Shown here piece after piece: positions 42,040-51,205 of a DNA stretch of 64,000 nt. The number at the start of each line of letters is the position of its first letter. Positions within the stretch are counted from its first letter, which is position 1. The notes under the pieces were generated by a model. The model searched no databases, was not told where the DNA came from, and saw only the letters and a list, made by a program, of their open reading frames with translations. A program made the translations under genes and the position numbers. Source of the stretch: Metabacillus kandeliae (GTDB lineage Bacteria > Bacillota > Bacilli > Bacillales > Bacillaceae); the NCBI RefSeq assembly GCF_021166585.1, contig NZ_JAJOZE010000011.1, forward strand, positions 51,644-115,643, written 5' to 3'.

Positions 42040-43350
42040 ATGAAGACCCAGGTTCTCGTGATAGGAGGCGGCGTCGGAGGGCTGACCGTGGCTTTAAAGC
42101 TTGCGAGGTGCGGTGTTGAGGTGTGTGTGATTGAAATGCTGAAAGGCAGTGCGTCCATGTATAAGGGGGAGCTGCTGCAGCCGAAAAGCATTCAGATTCT
42201 GCAGGAGCTGGGGCTCAGAAAGCATGTGGAAGCATCCGGCCATCGAATCAATGAAATCGAAGTGGTTGAAAAACGGGAAAAACAAAACCAGTTTACAACC
42301 ATCGGCTGCTCTTCGATGAATTACAACATTCTCAACAGCCCTTACGATTATGCCATTATGGTGCCGCATGAAAAGTTAAAAAGCATTCTCTTGGATGAAG
42401 CAAAGAAATACAGCTCATTTACGTATATACAGCCTGGAAGATTTAAAGGATTTAAAGGAAAAAAAGCGATTGTGGCGATGGAGAAGGAAGAGGTGGAAGT
42501 GGAAGCAGAGGTGTTTGTCGGAGCAGAAGGCAGAAAATCAAAAACCAGGGAAGCGATGGATATTAAGCTGAAGGAACATAAATATGATCATCATTTTTTA
42601 ACGGTTTCTTTTCCAAGGCCTCCCGATCTGACTGAGGGAAAAATGATTGCCACTCCGCATACCTTTCTTGGGCTTTTTCCATTGCCGGGGAATATGGTCA
42701 GAACTGTGTACCTGATTCCGAGCGGAAGCTACAAAGACATGAAGGAAAAAGGGATAGAGCATTTTTATAAAGCCTATTCAGAGCTTTGCCCTGAGCTGAG
42801 TGAATATGTAACGCATATAAAAAGCTGGCGCGAAATTCAGCTGATGATTCCGGTGCATTTTAATGCTGGGCAATATGTGAAGGACAATGTGGTGATTATG
42901 GGAGATGCCGCGCACAGCGTCCATCCTATGGCAGGCGAAGGGATGAATCTGGCGATACAGGATGGGGATGTTCTCGGTGAACTGCTCTGCTGGATGAACA
43001 GCGAGCACGGCAATTTATCGTGCTTGAAATGGTATGAGAAGGTGAGAAAGCCGAGAGTCAGCAAGGTTCTTCAGCTGAGCCACCTCTCCGCTTTAGCCTA
43101 TTCAAAGCCGTTCCGCTACTTTCCGAACGTAAGAAAGCGCGCGATCCATCAAATGACATCTGATGAAAAGCTCCATACGAAGCAGATGCTGAATGTTTCA
43201 GGTCTCGGCTTCTGGAGGGAATCACTTTTGGACAGGTTCGTTCAAATGGGAATTTTGCCTGCAAGGCATTATGGAAGCCTTCAGTATGAAGGCCATATAT
43301 TCAATGAAAAAACGGACTATCCTTGGGAGGAAGGAGGGAGCCTGCAATGA
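42040..43350 (+). CDS. FAD-dependent aromatic monooxygenase (PHBH/UbiH fold)
   Basis: This 436-residue protein has N-terminal FAD motif VLVIGGGVGGLTVALKLA and the conserved GDAAHSVHPMAGEGMNLAIQDG near residue 288. It lacks a membrane segment. Enzymes of this fold hydroxylate phenols or quinone precursors with NAD(P)H. The 3' end overlaps the methyltransferase gene by 4 bp, so hydroxylation followed by O-methylation of one substrate is likely. Confidence 0.85.
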   Translation: MKTQVLVIGGGVGGLTVALKLARCGVEVCVIEMLKGSASMYKGELLQPKSIQILQELGLRKHVEASGHRINEIEVVEKREKQNQFTTIGCSSMNYNILNSPYDYAIMVPHEKLKSILLDEAKKYSSFTYIQPGRFKGFKGKKAIVAMEKEEVEVEAEVFVGAEGRKSKTREAMDIKLKEHKYDHHFLTVSFPRPPDLTEGKMIATPHTFLGLFPLPGNMVRTVYLIPSGSYKDMKEKGIEHFYKAYSELCPELSEYVTHIKSWREIQLMIPVHFNAGQYVKDNVVIMGDAAHSVHPMAGEGMNLAIQDGDVLGELLCWMNSEHGNLSCLKWYEKVRKPRVSKVLQLSHLSALAYSKPFRYFPNVRKRAIHQMTSDEKLHTKQMLNVSGLGFWRESLLDRFVQMGILPARHYGSLQYEGHIFNEKTDYPWEEGGSLQ

Positions 43351-44351
43351 TCATCAGCGAGTATGTAAGGGTGCTGAAGGCAAGGGGATGGATGAAGCGG
43401 AACATGCCTTTCTTGTACAGCTGGCATGCCTATGTCGGCTATGAGCTTGATTTGTATGAAGCATTCCGGAAGCCGAAAACGGTGGAGGAAGCAGCAAAGG
43501 AGCTTTCGCTGAAGGAGGATCTGCTTGAACGCTGGGTTGATGTCGGACTTGCGATTCATTATTTAAAAAGAACTTCGAAAGAGCAGTTTAAAACGGCCAG
43601 AAGCTTTATGCTCCCTTCCAGCAAAAAGGATCCAAGGTCCACAGGTGTTCTGCTGAAGGAAATGATGGAGCTTCATATCCCGACATTGCTCAGCTATCCA
43701 AAGCTTATGCAGACAAAATCCAAGGTTAAACAAACGTTTGATCATCAACAGCATGGTCCTGTTGTAGCCGAAACCTCTGCGCTTCTTGAACAAGTGGCCT
43801 ACCCTAAAATTGCGGGGCTGATTAAGAAAAACAGCATGAAGAAAATTATTGACGCCGGCTGCGGACACGGAGGCTATTTGAAGAGACTGTCTGAAGTTTT
43901 TCCAGATCTGCAAATGACAGGCATTGAACTGAACGATCAGGTGGCAAAAGAAGCCGGCAGCCGCTGCACAAGCTGCAGCAATATTAAGGTAGAATGTGCA
44001 GACGCTCTGAGCTATCAGCCGCAGGAAAAAGCGGATTGCGTGATGATCAACAACCTGCTCCACTATCTTTCCCCTGAAACAAGAATCGCTTTATTCCGGC
44101 AAATGGCTCTCTGGCTGACAGAGGGAGGAATGATTTCCGTCATAACACCGATTCAGCATTCCCGGCATGGAAAGCAATTTTCAAGTGTGTTTAACAGCTT
44201 TTTTGCCGCCTTCGAAAATCTTTATCCTGTACCGGATGAGGAGGAATTAAAGATTATTGCTGACAGTGCCGGTATGACTATTACAGACTTCAGGCCTGTC
44301 GTGAAGGAAGGCGGCTGGTACTTCCTGACGATGGAAAGGATCGGAGATTAA
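43347..44351 (+). CDS. O-methyltransferase-like SAM enzyme
   Basis: ATG 43347 overlaps the previous stop (ATGA). The ~334-residue protein has an N-terminal winged-helix/dimerisation segment (TVEEAAKELSLKEDLLERWVDVGL) as in small-molecule O-methyltransferases, then a Rossmann domain with IIDAGCGHGGY near 173, MTGIELND, and INNLLHYLS. It is partner to the FAD monooxygenase; the product is unknown because no synthase is adjacent. Confidence 0.83.
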   Translation: MIISEYVRVLKARGWMKRNMPFLYSWHAYVGYELDLYEAFRKPKTVEEAAKELSLKEDLLERWVDVGLAIHYLKRTSKEQFKTARSFMLPSSKKDPRSTGVLLKEMMELHIPTLLSYPKLMQTKSKVKQTFDHQQHGPVVAETSALLEQVAYPKIAGLIKKNSMKKIIDAGCGHGGYLKRLSEVFPDLQMTGIELNDQVAKEAGSRCTSCSNIKVECADALSYQPQEKADCVMINNLLHYLSPETRIALFRQMALWLTEGGMISVITPIQHSRHGKQFSSVFNSFFAAFENLYPVPDEEELKIIADSAGMTITDFRPVVKEGGWYFLTMERIGD

Positions 44352-44362
44352 TTTCAGAATTT

Positions 44363-44542
44363 TCAATTCTTTTTCTTTTTGCGGTAAATTTTTATTAGAA
44401 TAAACATGATCAAAACGGCAAAAAAGGCAATGACGGCAAGAATAGCTGTTGTATTAAAGCCTTTTAAAGAAATGTTTATATAAGCAATCGCTGCCGTAAG
44501 AAGGAGAACCAGGATATACATCGCATTTTCCATCTTTCTCAA
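44363..44542 (-). CDS. Small two-helix membrane protein
   Basis: The TTG start at 44542 is preferred: GGAGG lies 8 bases upstream, while the next ATG is 9 bases further on. The ~59-residue protein has two hydrophobic helices and a very basic C-terminus (KIYRKKKKN). No family recognised. Confidence 0.55.
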   Translation of the reverse strand: MRKMENAMYILVLLLTAAIAYINISLKGFNTTAILAVIAFFAVLIMFILIKIYRKKKKN

Positions 44543-44562
44543 AAAGAATCCCTCCAAACAAA

Positions 44563-44597
44563 AGACGGAATGCTTATCGCTTCCGCCTTTTTTTCTA
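44563..44597 (-). terminator. Terminator after ohr (bidirectional look)
   Basis: On the minus strand AAGGCGGAA / TTCCGTCTT has a ~10-base loop, then a TTTG run; T-rich on the + strand too. Confidence 0.65.
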
Positions 44598-44619
44598 TGT
44601 TCTGTTTTGTTGGACCAGT

Positions 44620-45045
44620 TTATTCGCCTTTTGCTTTAATGGTCACATCAATGTTGCCGCGTGTAGCTTTGCTGTATGGACATACTTGGTGAGCGGCCTC
44701 TGCCAGCTCTTGAGCGGTCTCCTGATCCACACCTCTTAAATTTACATCAAGTTCAACAGCAAGCTTGAAGCCGCCATCTTCTTCATCTTTGCCGATTGAG
44801 ACGTTGGCTGTTACAGAGCTTTCCTGAACGTCCGCTTTTTTCTGCTGAATGACAAGCTCCAGTGCACTTCCGAAGCAGGCAGAATATCCAGCAGCAAACA
44901 GCTGCTCAGGGTTTGTGCCTTCCTCGCCTTTGCCGCCCATTCCTTTCGGTTTCACAAGGGAAAATTCTAAAAAGCCATCAGAAGATTTTACTTGGCCTTC
45001 ACGGCCGCCTGTTGCAGTAGCAGTTCCGGTATACATTGGGTTCAT
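44620..45045 (-). CDS. ohr: Organic hydroperoxide resistance protein (Ohr)
   Basis: This 141-residue OsmC/Ohr-family peroxidase has both redox cysteines: C57 (GYSACFGSAL) and C122 (HQVCPYSKATRGN). It reduces organic hydroperoxides using thiols. No OhrR regulator is beside it. GGAGG precedes ATG. Confidence 0.92.
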   Translation of the reverse strand: MNPMYTGTATATGGREGQVKSSDGFLEFSLVKPKGMGGKGEEGTNPEQLFAAGYSACFGSALELVIQQKKADVQESSVTANVSIGKDEEDGGFKLAVELDVNLRGVDQETAQELAEAAHQVCPYSKATRGNIDVTIKAKGE

Positions 45046-45105
45046 AATAAATTTGCCTCCTTGGAATGTTTTATGAAATCAGCTGCGCCAGCTGTGTTTC
45101 CGTTT

Positions 45106-45885
45106 TTAAACGTTCACGTACTTTCCATGCTTCGGGATCACTTCACTCCGGAAGTGATTTTTCATATGCTGAAGTTCCTGGTGCAGCTGTTCGCCGTAAA
45201 ACGGCCTTCCGTGACCTGTAATGGCTGTTTCAGGATCTAAAGCAGCAAGCTTTTCCACTGAATCCTCTGCATGCGCCCAATCTGTCGTAAAATAGGCCGG
45301 CGGTCCGTGCAGCTCCTTCTTCTGAGTTGCAACGGCCAGAAAGGATTCCTGCTTCACAGTTGTAAAAGCGTCTCCCGCTATAAGGACTTTATCCGTTTTT
45401 CTGAAAAAAGAAACATGTCCAGCTGTATGCCCTGGTGTATACACCCATTCCCAATCAGGGAGGAACGGAACGGAAAAGTCTTTCGGAAGCGGCTGGACTC
45501 TGTTTCCAAGATCAATTCCTTTTTTCGGATAAAGAGGGGATAAAAGAGACATCATTCCTTTTCCAACTGCAGGATCGGGGCTGCTGTAATTTTCTTTGCC
45601 CGTCAGATAAGGCATTTCGGTTTCATGGGCATAAACAGGAACGTCCCACGTTTCGGCGAGCTTGCGCAAGGCACCGACATGATCGAAATGGCCATGTGTC
45701 ATGATAATGGCTTTAGGGCTGGTTCCGAAAAGTTCATTGGCAGTTTTGATAATGGAAGAGGAGCAGTCCCCGACACCTGCATCTACTAGCACCCAGTCTT
45801 TTTCATTTCCTGAGGAGACAAAAATCACATTGGCCATAATGGTTCTAAGATAATGAACGCCATCTGCCACATTAAACTGCGTCAT
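45106..45885 (-). CDS. Metallo-beta-lactamase-fold hydrolase
   Basis: This 259-residue protein has the full zinc signature THGHFDHVG near residue 63, YTPGHTAGH, IAGDAF and ITGHGRP. Glyoxalase II-like group; substrate unknown. It lies 16 bp after the Rieske oxidoreductase gene, probably co-transcribed. Confidence 0.85.
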   Translation of the reverse strand: MTQFNVADGVHYLRTIMANVIFVSSGNEKDWVLVDAGVGDCSSSIIKTANELFGTSPKAIIMTHGHFDHVGALRKLAETWDVPVYAHETEMPYLTGKENYSSPDPAVGKGMMSLLSPLYPKKGIDLGNRVQPLPKDFSVPFLPDWEWVYTPGHTAGHVSFFRKTDKVLIAGDAFTTVKQESFLAVATQKKELHGPPAYFTTDWAHAEDSVEKLAALDPETAITGHGRPFYGEQLHQELQHMKNHFRSEVIPKHGKYVNV

Positions 45886-45901
45886 TTTCTTCCCAGCTCC
45901 T

Positions 45902-47425
45902 TCAGTTTAATTTTTTAAGAGGTGTATCAGCAGGCCCTTCCACAACTTCCCCGTCAACAGAAAAGCGTGATCCGTGGCAAGGGCAGTCCCAGGTTCTGTC
46001 ACCGCTGTTCCACGCAACCTCGCAGCCCATGTGGGTGCAGGTGGCATCAACAGCTGTGATCTGTCCATTTTCATCCTTGTAAACGGCTGCTTTTTGGCCG
46101 TTGTAATGAACAAGCGCTCCTTCATCAGGATGAAGCTCTTCCATTTTTTTATCAGCAGGGCTGAGCTTTCCGCCGATCAAATGTCCTGCCACATTCGTAT
46201 TTTCCGCTACAAGTGTTTTCAAGCCGGGATCTGCTTTAAAGCGGGAAGGGGTAAACAAGTCTGCATATTTATTTTCTTTGCCGATTACATAATCTCTTGC
46301 CATCACGGCAGCAGCTGTACCGAAGGCCATCCCCCATTTTCTGAAGCCGGTTGCAACAAATACATTAGGGTAGTCCTCTGTTAAATGTCCGATATAAGGA
46401 AGCGTATCAACGGAAAAAAGATCCTGCGCCGACCACCGGTAAAGAGTTTCCTTTAGGTCCAGATCAGTCTGTCCAAAGGTTCTGAGCGCCTCATAATGCT
46501 TCATCGTATCCTTGCTTTGCCCTGTTTTATGGCCTTCGCCGCCGATTAAGATCAGTTCTTCGCCGTTCATCGGGGTATAGCGGATCGAGCGGGATGGACT
46601 GTCAGCACTTAAGTACATGCCGCCTGCATACGGCTTTGAAATTTTGCCTGCCACCACATAGGAACGCTCTGGATGCAGCCGCGCAAAATACATGCCTTTG
46701 CCGTCCATAAAAGGAAAGTGAGAGCACGAAACAGCATGCCTGCACGTGACAGTATGGCCGTCGAGTGTTTTCACCTTGGCAGGTGAACCTTTCTCCGCAT
46801 CGTTCACACGTGTATGCTCATAAATTTGAACGCCCATCGCCTGAAGCTCTTTCACAAGAGGGATCAAGTATTTAACAGGGTTGAACTGCGCCTGGTTTTT
46901 CATCACAACGCCGCTGTGGATTTTCAGGCCGATTGGAAGCTGATCCACATAGCCGCCTGGAATGCCGAGTGTTTCATAAGCTCTGGCTTCCTTTTCAATT
47001 TTTTCGGCGTTTTTTTCCTCCGTCACATAAATGTAAGCATCCTGTTCGGAAAAATCGCAGTCTATGGAATGCTCCGAAATCAGATTTTTCATAAGCTGCA
47101 GTGCTTCATCATTGGCATCGTAATAGGCGCGGGCTTTTTCTTCTCCAAAATGATGGATCAGTTCATCGTAAATTACGTCATGCTGGGCGGTAATTTTAGC
47201 TGTGGTATGGCCTGTTGTGCCATTTACAAGAAGATCTGCTTCCAGCAGGGCAACGGAGAGCCCTTCTTTCGCCAGCAGATAGGCAGCGGTAATCCCGGTA
47301 ATTCCCCCGCCGACAACAGCTGCATCCACTTCAATGTCAGCTGAAAGGGCAGGAAAGGACGGCAGCTTGCCGCTTTCTCTCCAATAGGGTTCTGGGCGGT
47401 GAGGCAAATGCGTATGATCTGTCAC
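45902..47425 (-). CDS. yhfW: FAD oxidoreductase with C-terminal Rieske domain (YhfW-like)
   Basis: This 507-residue protein starts with GTG at 47425 with AAGGAGG upstream. The N-terminal glycine-oxidase/DadA-like FAD domain (DAAVVGGGITGITAAYLL) joins a C-terminal Rieske [2Fe-2S] domain with C463-T-H465 (CTHMGC) and C481-P-C483-H484 (CPCHGSRF), including the extra disulfide cysteines. This matches the domain order of B. subtilis YhfW, whose substrate is unknown. Confidence 0.88.
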   Translation of the reverse strand: MTDHTHLPHRPEPYWRESGKLPSFPALSADIEVDAAVVGGGITGITAAYLLAKEGLSVALLEADLLVNGTTGHTTAKITAQHDVIYDELIHHFGEEKARAYYDANDEALQLMKNLISEHSIDCDFSEQDAYIYVTEEKNAEKIEKEARAYETLGIPGGYVDQLPIGLKIHSGVVMKNQAQFNPVKYLIPLVKELQAMGVQIYEHTRVNDAEKGSPAKVKTLDGHTVTCRHAVSCSHFPFMDGKGMYFARLHPERSYVVAGKISKPYAGGMYLSADSPSRSIRYTPMNGEELILIGGEGHKTGQSKDTMKHYEALRTFGQTDLDLKETLYRWSAQDLFSVDTLPYIGHLTEDYPNVFVATGFRKWGMAFGTAAAVMARDYVIGKENKYADLFTPSRFKADPGLKTLVAENTNVAGHLIGGKLSPADKKMEELHPDEGALVHYNGQKAAVYKDENGQITAVDATCTHMGCEVAWNSGDRTWDCPCHGSRFSVDGEVVEGPADTPLKKLN

Positions 47426-47551
47426 AAACGTTCCTCCTTTAAAAATCTCTCTTTGGTAACTTTTCCAATTGAAAGGAATACATGTATGAAAAATTCCCTT
47501 TAAACCATTGGGCCAAACTGGGGATTGAGAAGGGATGTGCGCGATGAAAGT

Positions 47552-47586
47552 GAAAAAAAAAGAGCCGGCTATTTAACAGCCGGCTC
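47552..47586 (-). terminator. Terminator of the SAM-riboswitch operon (minus strand)
   Basis: A perfect 9-bp stem GAGCCGGCT / AGCCGGCTC has a 7-base loop; on the minus strand it is followed by a run of T residues. It lies 8 bp past the msrA stop. Confidence 0.9.
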
Positions 47587-47594
47587 ACATTCTC

Positions 47595-48122
47595 TTACCA
47601 GTTTTCCTTTAAAAAATCCTCCCGGCCTGACTCCACTCGTTCTGCCTTGTACTTTGCCGGGTTTTTCTTATAGAAATTCTGATGGTATTCTTCTGCTTCA
47701 TAAAAGGGTTCTGCCTTTTGAATAGGTGTTACAATCGGCTTTCTGAACCTGCCGCTTGCTGCAAGCTCCGCCTTGGAGGCTTCCGCCTGCGCTTTTTGCT
47801 CTTCTGTATGATAGAAGATGGCTGTCCGGTAGGAGTCGCCGCGGTCAATGAACTGTCCGCCGGCATCTGTTGGATCGATTTGCTGCCAGTACAGCTCCAA
47901 TAGCTTCCCGTACGGGAAAATCTCCGGATCAAAGCGGATTTGCACCGCTTCTGCGTGTCCTGTTCCGCCTGCTTTGACGTCTTCATATGTCGGGTTTTCT
48001 TTCTGTCCGCCTGTATAACCGGATACAATCCCGTGAATACCAGGCAATTCATCAAATGGTTTGACCATGCACCAAAAGCAGCCTCCTGCAAAGGTGGCAA
48101 TGGCTTCGTTATTGCTGCTCAT
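47595..48122 (-). CDS. msrA: Peptide-methionine (S)-S-oxide reductase MsrA
   Basis: This 175-residue protein has catalytic C15 in AGGCFWC (C18 also present), [24 protein letters not shown] and YWQQIDPTD. It reduces methionine-S-sulfoxide. It overlaps the SfnG-like monooxygenase by 4 bp (ATGA) and is third in the riboswitch operon. No MsrB domain is fused. Confidence 0.93.
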   Translation of the reverse strand: MSSNNEAIATFAGGCFWCMVKPFDELPGIHGIVSGYTGGQKENPTYEDVKAGGTGHAEAVQIRFDPEIFPYGKLLELYWQQIDPTDAGGQFIDRGDSYRTAIFYHTEEQKAQAEASKAELAASGRFRKPIVTPIQKAEPFYEAEEYHQNFYKKNPAKYKAERVESGREDFLKENW

Positions 48123-49177
48123 CTATGACTACCCCCAAGTTGTTTTCTTCTTTCCTCTACGATCGGCATGACCTGCTCTGAAAACCGCTCCATCTCTTCC
48201 AGCTGAGGAGAAAATTGAAGCAGCAGAAGATCAAGCCCTGCCTTTTCATAAGCAAGGATTTTATCAGCAATCTGCACAGGCGTCCCGACCAACCCCGGAC
48301 GCAGGCCTCTATTGGAAACAGAGTAATCCTGAAGCTGCAGCTGCTGTTCAAGCTGAGACTTTGTGGTGAAATCCTTAAAGCCCGCATAGGCAGAGGATTC
48401 CTTCACGTCTGTAATTCTGGCGAGCTCAAGGGCTGCTTCTTCTTCTGTGTCCCGGCAGATCACATACGCTGCCATGCCGAATGACTGAAATGGCTCCTTA
48501 TTGATTGTGCTGCGGAGATGTTTCATACCGGCAATTTTTTCGGAGATTTCGCGAAGCGTGCCCCCGTGCATCACGTAAGCATCGCAATATTTGGCAATTG
48601 TTTCTTTGCCGCGCGGGCTTTCACCGCCTGCATACAGGACAGGATTCGGTCTTTGCACAGGCTTTGGATGAAGGGAAGTGTTTTCAAGCTCGTAATACTT
48701 TCCTTTAAAGCTTGCCTCTTCTTCTTTCCAGAGCGTCTTTAATACTTGAATAAATTCCTCAGTTCTGTCATACCGCTCATCATGCTCTGTAAAGATGCCG
48801 CCATACTGTCTTGCTTCTTCCTCCCACCAGGCAGAAACGACGTTCAGCGTCAGGCGGCCCCTGCTGATTTGGTCTATATTGGCGATTGTTTTCGCTGCAA
48901 TGGCCGGGTTATGAAATCCTGGCCGGATCGCGGTCATAATTTCCATTTTCTCCGTGACTGCAGCAAGGGCTGCGGCTGTTGACCAAGCTTCAAGGGAGTC
49001 ATGCTCAGGCCCTTTAATATCATTCAGGAACAGCTCCGCAATCAGCGTTGTGCTGTAACCCCATTCTTCCGCAGATTGCATCACTTTTTTCGCGTAGTCA
49101 AATGTGGCTGGCATCTTTTCATTCTCTGCATTGCGAAGCCAGCCCCCGAACAATGGAAGCCAAAAACCATATTTCAT
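48119..49177 (-). CDS. FMNH2-dependent sulfone/sulfonate monooxygenase (SfnG-like)
   Basis: This 352-residue LLM-class flavin monooxygenase has [14 protein letters not shown] at the N-terminus, [32 protein letters not shown] and [16 protein letters not shown], very close by eye to dimethylsulfone monooxygenase SfnG. It would release sulfite or sulfinate from organosulfur compounds with reduced FMN. It is middle gene of a SAM-riboswitch operon, which fits sulfur scavenging. A flavin reductase is not in the operon. Confidence 0.83.
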   Translation of the reverse strand: MKYGFWLPLFGGWLRNAENEKMPATFDYAKKVMQSAEEWGYSTTLIAELFLNDIKGPEHDSLEAWSTAAALAAVTEKMEIMTAIRPGFHNPAIAAKTIANIDQISRGRLTLNVVSAWWEEEARQYGGIFTEHDERYDRTEEFIQVLKTLWKEEEASFKGKYYELENTSLHPKPVQRPNPVLYAGGESPRGKETIAKYCDAYVMHGGTLREISEKIAGMKHLRSTINKEPFQSFGMAAYVICRDTEEEAALELARITDVKESSAYAGFKDFTTKSQLEQQLQLQDYSVSNRGLRPGLVGTPVQIADKILAYEKAGLDLLLLQFSPQLEEMERFSEQVMPIVEERRKQLGGSHR

Positions 49178-49192
49178 TTGATCTGCTCCTCT

Positions 49193-50437
49193 CTAGCACG
49201 GGCATACATAGCCGCTTTGGTATTGATTTTTCAGCAGTCTGACAGAAGGCGTGGGGTCATCTTCATCATAAACGGCATCAATCAGGTTACCGGAAGGCAT
49301 TTTCCCAGATACGAAGTGAGTGAGCTCCTCATCAGTCAAATGCCCATGAACGTGATTCGGCCTTTCCTGTTTTAAACTCATGTAATCCTGATAGTAAACC
49401 CATTTGGCATAGTCCTTTACAGGATGCTCCTGTCCGATAGGAAGTCCAAGTGCATCGCGGTACGCCAAAAGAGGAAGGTTGACACCTGCAAAAACAGGAA
49501 GCCCGATCCATTTCCATACTCTTGTATTCACGTCCAGCAGCTTGTAGGAACCGTCCCGCTTATCATAAATAAACTCAATTTCTGAAATGCCGTAATATCC
49601 TGCTGCATTTAAAATTTTCGCTGCATCTGCCACAAATTCATCAACCGGTGACGACTCTACAAGGCACCCTGTTCCGAAGCTCTGCGGATATTGCTCAAGC
49701 TTTCTCCCTGTAAAATAGCCTTTTACTTCACCTGTGGTGTCCACATACGTGCATAGGGAATAAAAATCAGACAGTGCTTCCCCGACAATCTCCTGAACGA
49801 CAACAGGGTGGGGGGCAGCGGCTGCAATCGCATCTGCCAGCTCTTCGCGGCTTTCTGCCGTAATGGCTTTCTTTTGAAAAGCTTCATAAAAGCTTCGCTG
49901 TTCAATGGGCTTCACGATGCACGGGTACGGTATATCATCAGGTATAGAGCCGTCTTTGTCCCAGTCATTCGGGTACCATGTAGCAGGAATCGGAATGCTC
50001 AGTTCAGCTGCTCTTTTATACAATTTTTCTTTATTCAAAAGGGATTCAACTGCTTCCCATTCGGCAAATGGAAATTCATAATGGGCTTCAAGCTGTTCTC
50101 TGTGCCTTGAGACAGCAAGGACCCACTCATCATTGCACGGGTAAAGTACACCTTTTTGCGGAAGCCTTTTGCCAATCTCAAGAAGCAGTTCGATAAACGC
50201 CGCTTCTTCTGTAAAAGGATTTGGGCACAGGACGCTGGCAAATGCATATTTTGAATGGAGGCCGACTGCTCTCCCGTCCCGGTCCAAGGCAATAACAGGA
50301 ACGCCTGCTTTGCCAAGCGATCTGGCAATGGCAAGCCCTGTAATATGAGCATTAAAAACGACTGCCGGCGCCTTGTCCTTTGGAAGATCCTTCAGCTCAA
50401 GCCATAATTCATTTCCTTGTATAAATAAATCGTTCAC
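49193..50437 (-). CDS. ATP-grasp ligase of unknown substrate, SAM-riboswitch controlled
   Basis: GTG 50437 is chosen: GGGAG lies 9 bases before it and the frame beyond runs into the riboswitch terminator. The ~414-residue protein has an N-terminal pre-ATP-grasp domain (PAVVFNAHITGLAIARSLGKAGV), then the ATP-grasp fold with PYPCIVKPIEQR, VVVQEIVGE, ISEIEFIYDKRDGSYKLLDVNTR. It belongs to the carbamoyl-phosphate-synthase-like/D-Asp-ligase-like group found in many unrelated clusters. Its place as first gene under a SAM-I riboswitch implies a role in sulfur or methionine metabolism. Confidence 0.8.
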   Translation of the reverse strand: MNDLFIQGNELWLELKDLPKDKAPAVVFNAHITGLAIARSLGKAGVPVIALDRDGRAVGLHSKYAFASVLCPNPFTEEAAFIELLLEIGKRLPQKGVLYPCNDEWVLAVSRHREQLEAHYEFPFAEWEAVESLLNKEKLYKRAAELSIPIPATWYPNDWDKDGSIPDDIPYPCIVKPIEQRSFYEAFQKKAITAESREELADAIAAAAPHPVVVQEIVGEALSDFYSLCTYVDTTGEVKGYFTGRKLEQYPQSFGTGCLVESSPVDEFVADAAKILNAAGYYGISEIEFIYDKRDGSYKLLDVNTRVWKWIGLPVFAGVNLPLLAYRDALGLPIGQEHPVKDYAKWVYYQDYMSLKQERPNHVHGHLTDEELTHFVSGKMPSGNLIDAVYDEDDPTPSVRLLKNQYQSGYVCPC

Positions 50438-50462
50438 TGCTGCTTTCTCCCTTCTATGAACA

Positions 50463-50626
50463 CAAAAAAACTCTCTTCTTGAGGAAGAAGAGAGTTGACG
50501 GCTGAATGTAAATGCTCTCCTCTTATCTCTCAAACAACTAAGTTTGCAGGAATTGGCACGGTGTCATTGCGATCCGTTGCCGAGGTTTCACAGGGCCTTG
50601 TCCCTCCACCTCTCTCGATAAGAGTG
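50463..50626 (-). promoter_or_regulatory. SAM-I riboswitch (S-box) with terminator
   Basis: The minus strand shows the canonical S-box: CTCTTATCGAGAGAGGTGG, GAGGGA, GGCCC-TGTGAAACC, CGGCAAC, GTGCCAATTCC-TGCA and the closing GAGAGATAAGAG. P1 pairs CTCTTATC (50617-50624) with GATAAGAG (50520-50527). It is followed by a 12-bp terminator stem (50469-50496) and T7 on the minus strand, so SAM binding should turn the operon off. Confidence 0.95.
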
Positions 50627-50643
50627 CTATGAAATTAAGGATT

Positions 50644-50672
50644 AGTGTAAAAGTTTTTTCAATTTTTGTCAA
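50644..50672 (-). promoter_or_regulatory. Sigma-A promoter of the SAM-riboswitch operon
   Basis: -35 TTGACA (50672-50667) and -10 TACACT (50649-50644) have exactly 17-bp spacing. The -35 directly abuts the thioredoxin gene stop codon. Confidence 0.75.
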
Positions 50673-50999
50673 TCAGGAAACAGCCAGTTTTTCTTGAAGA
50701 AATTCCTGTACCTGCTCCGGAGTTTTGGCATTAGCACTGTGAAGGTGGCCGAGTTTTTCACCGTTTTTGAATATCAGAATGCTTGGGATGCCCATGACCT
50801 GATGCTGCTCTGCGATCTCAGGAAGCTCGTCCTTATTCAGCTCATACCACTTATAAGCTTTGTATTCTTCAAGAATATCTCCGATAAAAAGGTTCATCCG
50901 CGTGCAATCAGGGCACCAGTCAGCGAAAAACTTAACCAGCACTTCCTGCTCGCTTTGGATAATCTGTTGAAACTGTTCAGCTGTTGTAATTTTTTCCAT
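50673..50999 (-). CDS. Thioredoxin-like protein (YdbP type)
   Basis: This 108-residue thioredoxin fold has redox motif C29-P-D-C32 (ADWCPDC) and cis-proline MGIPSI. B. subtilis carries a similar gene (ydbP) next to ddl-murF, and the same order is kept here though on the opposite strand from ddl. AAGGAGG precedes ATG. Confidence 0.88.
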   Translation of the reverse strand: MEKITTAEQFQQIIQSEQEVLVKFFADWCPDCTRMNLFIGDILEEYKAYKWYELNKDELPEIAEQHQVMGIPSILIFKNGEKLGHLHSANAKTPEQVQEFLQEKLAVS

Positions 51000-51205
51000 C
51001 TTGCAACCTCCTTGGATTCTGTTTTCTATTCTAAACGAAATAGGCTCCCGCCGTACAGGCAGAGAACTTAAATTTGAGAGAGGTGCCGAATGGTATGTAT
51101 ACGGTATGCTGTGGGGTATTAAAATCTTTTCTATAACATTCCTCTATCCATGCGTGCCAGAAGTGATAAAATAGATTAGATGAATTTTTCTTAGGGGGAA
51201 ACCAC

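Noticed and set aside
50438..50533. N-terminal extension of the ATP-grasp protein
   Set aside because: It would translate the riboswitch terminator; the GTG at 50437 has a proper ribosome site.
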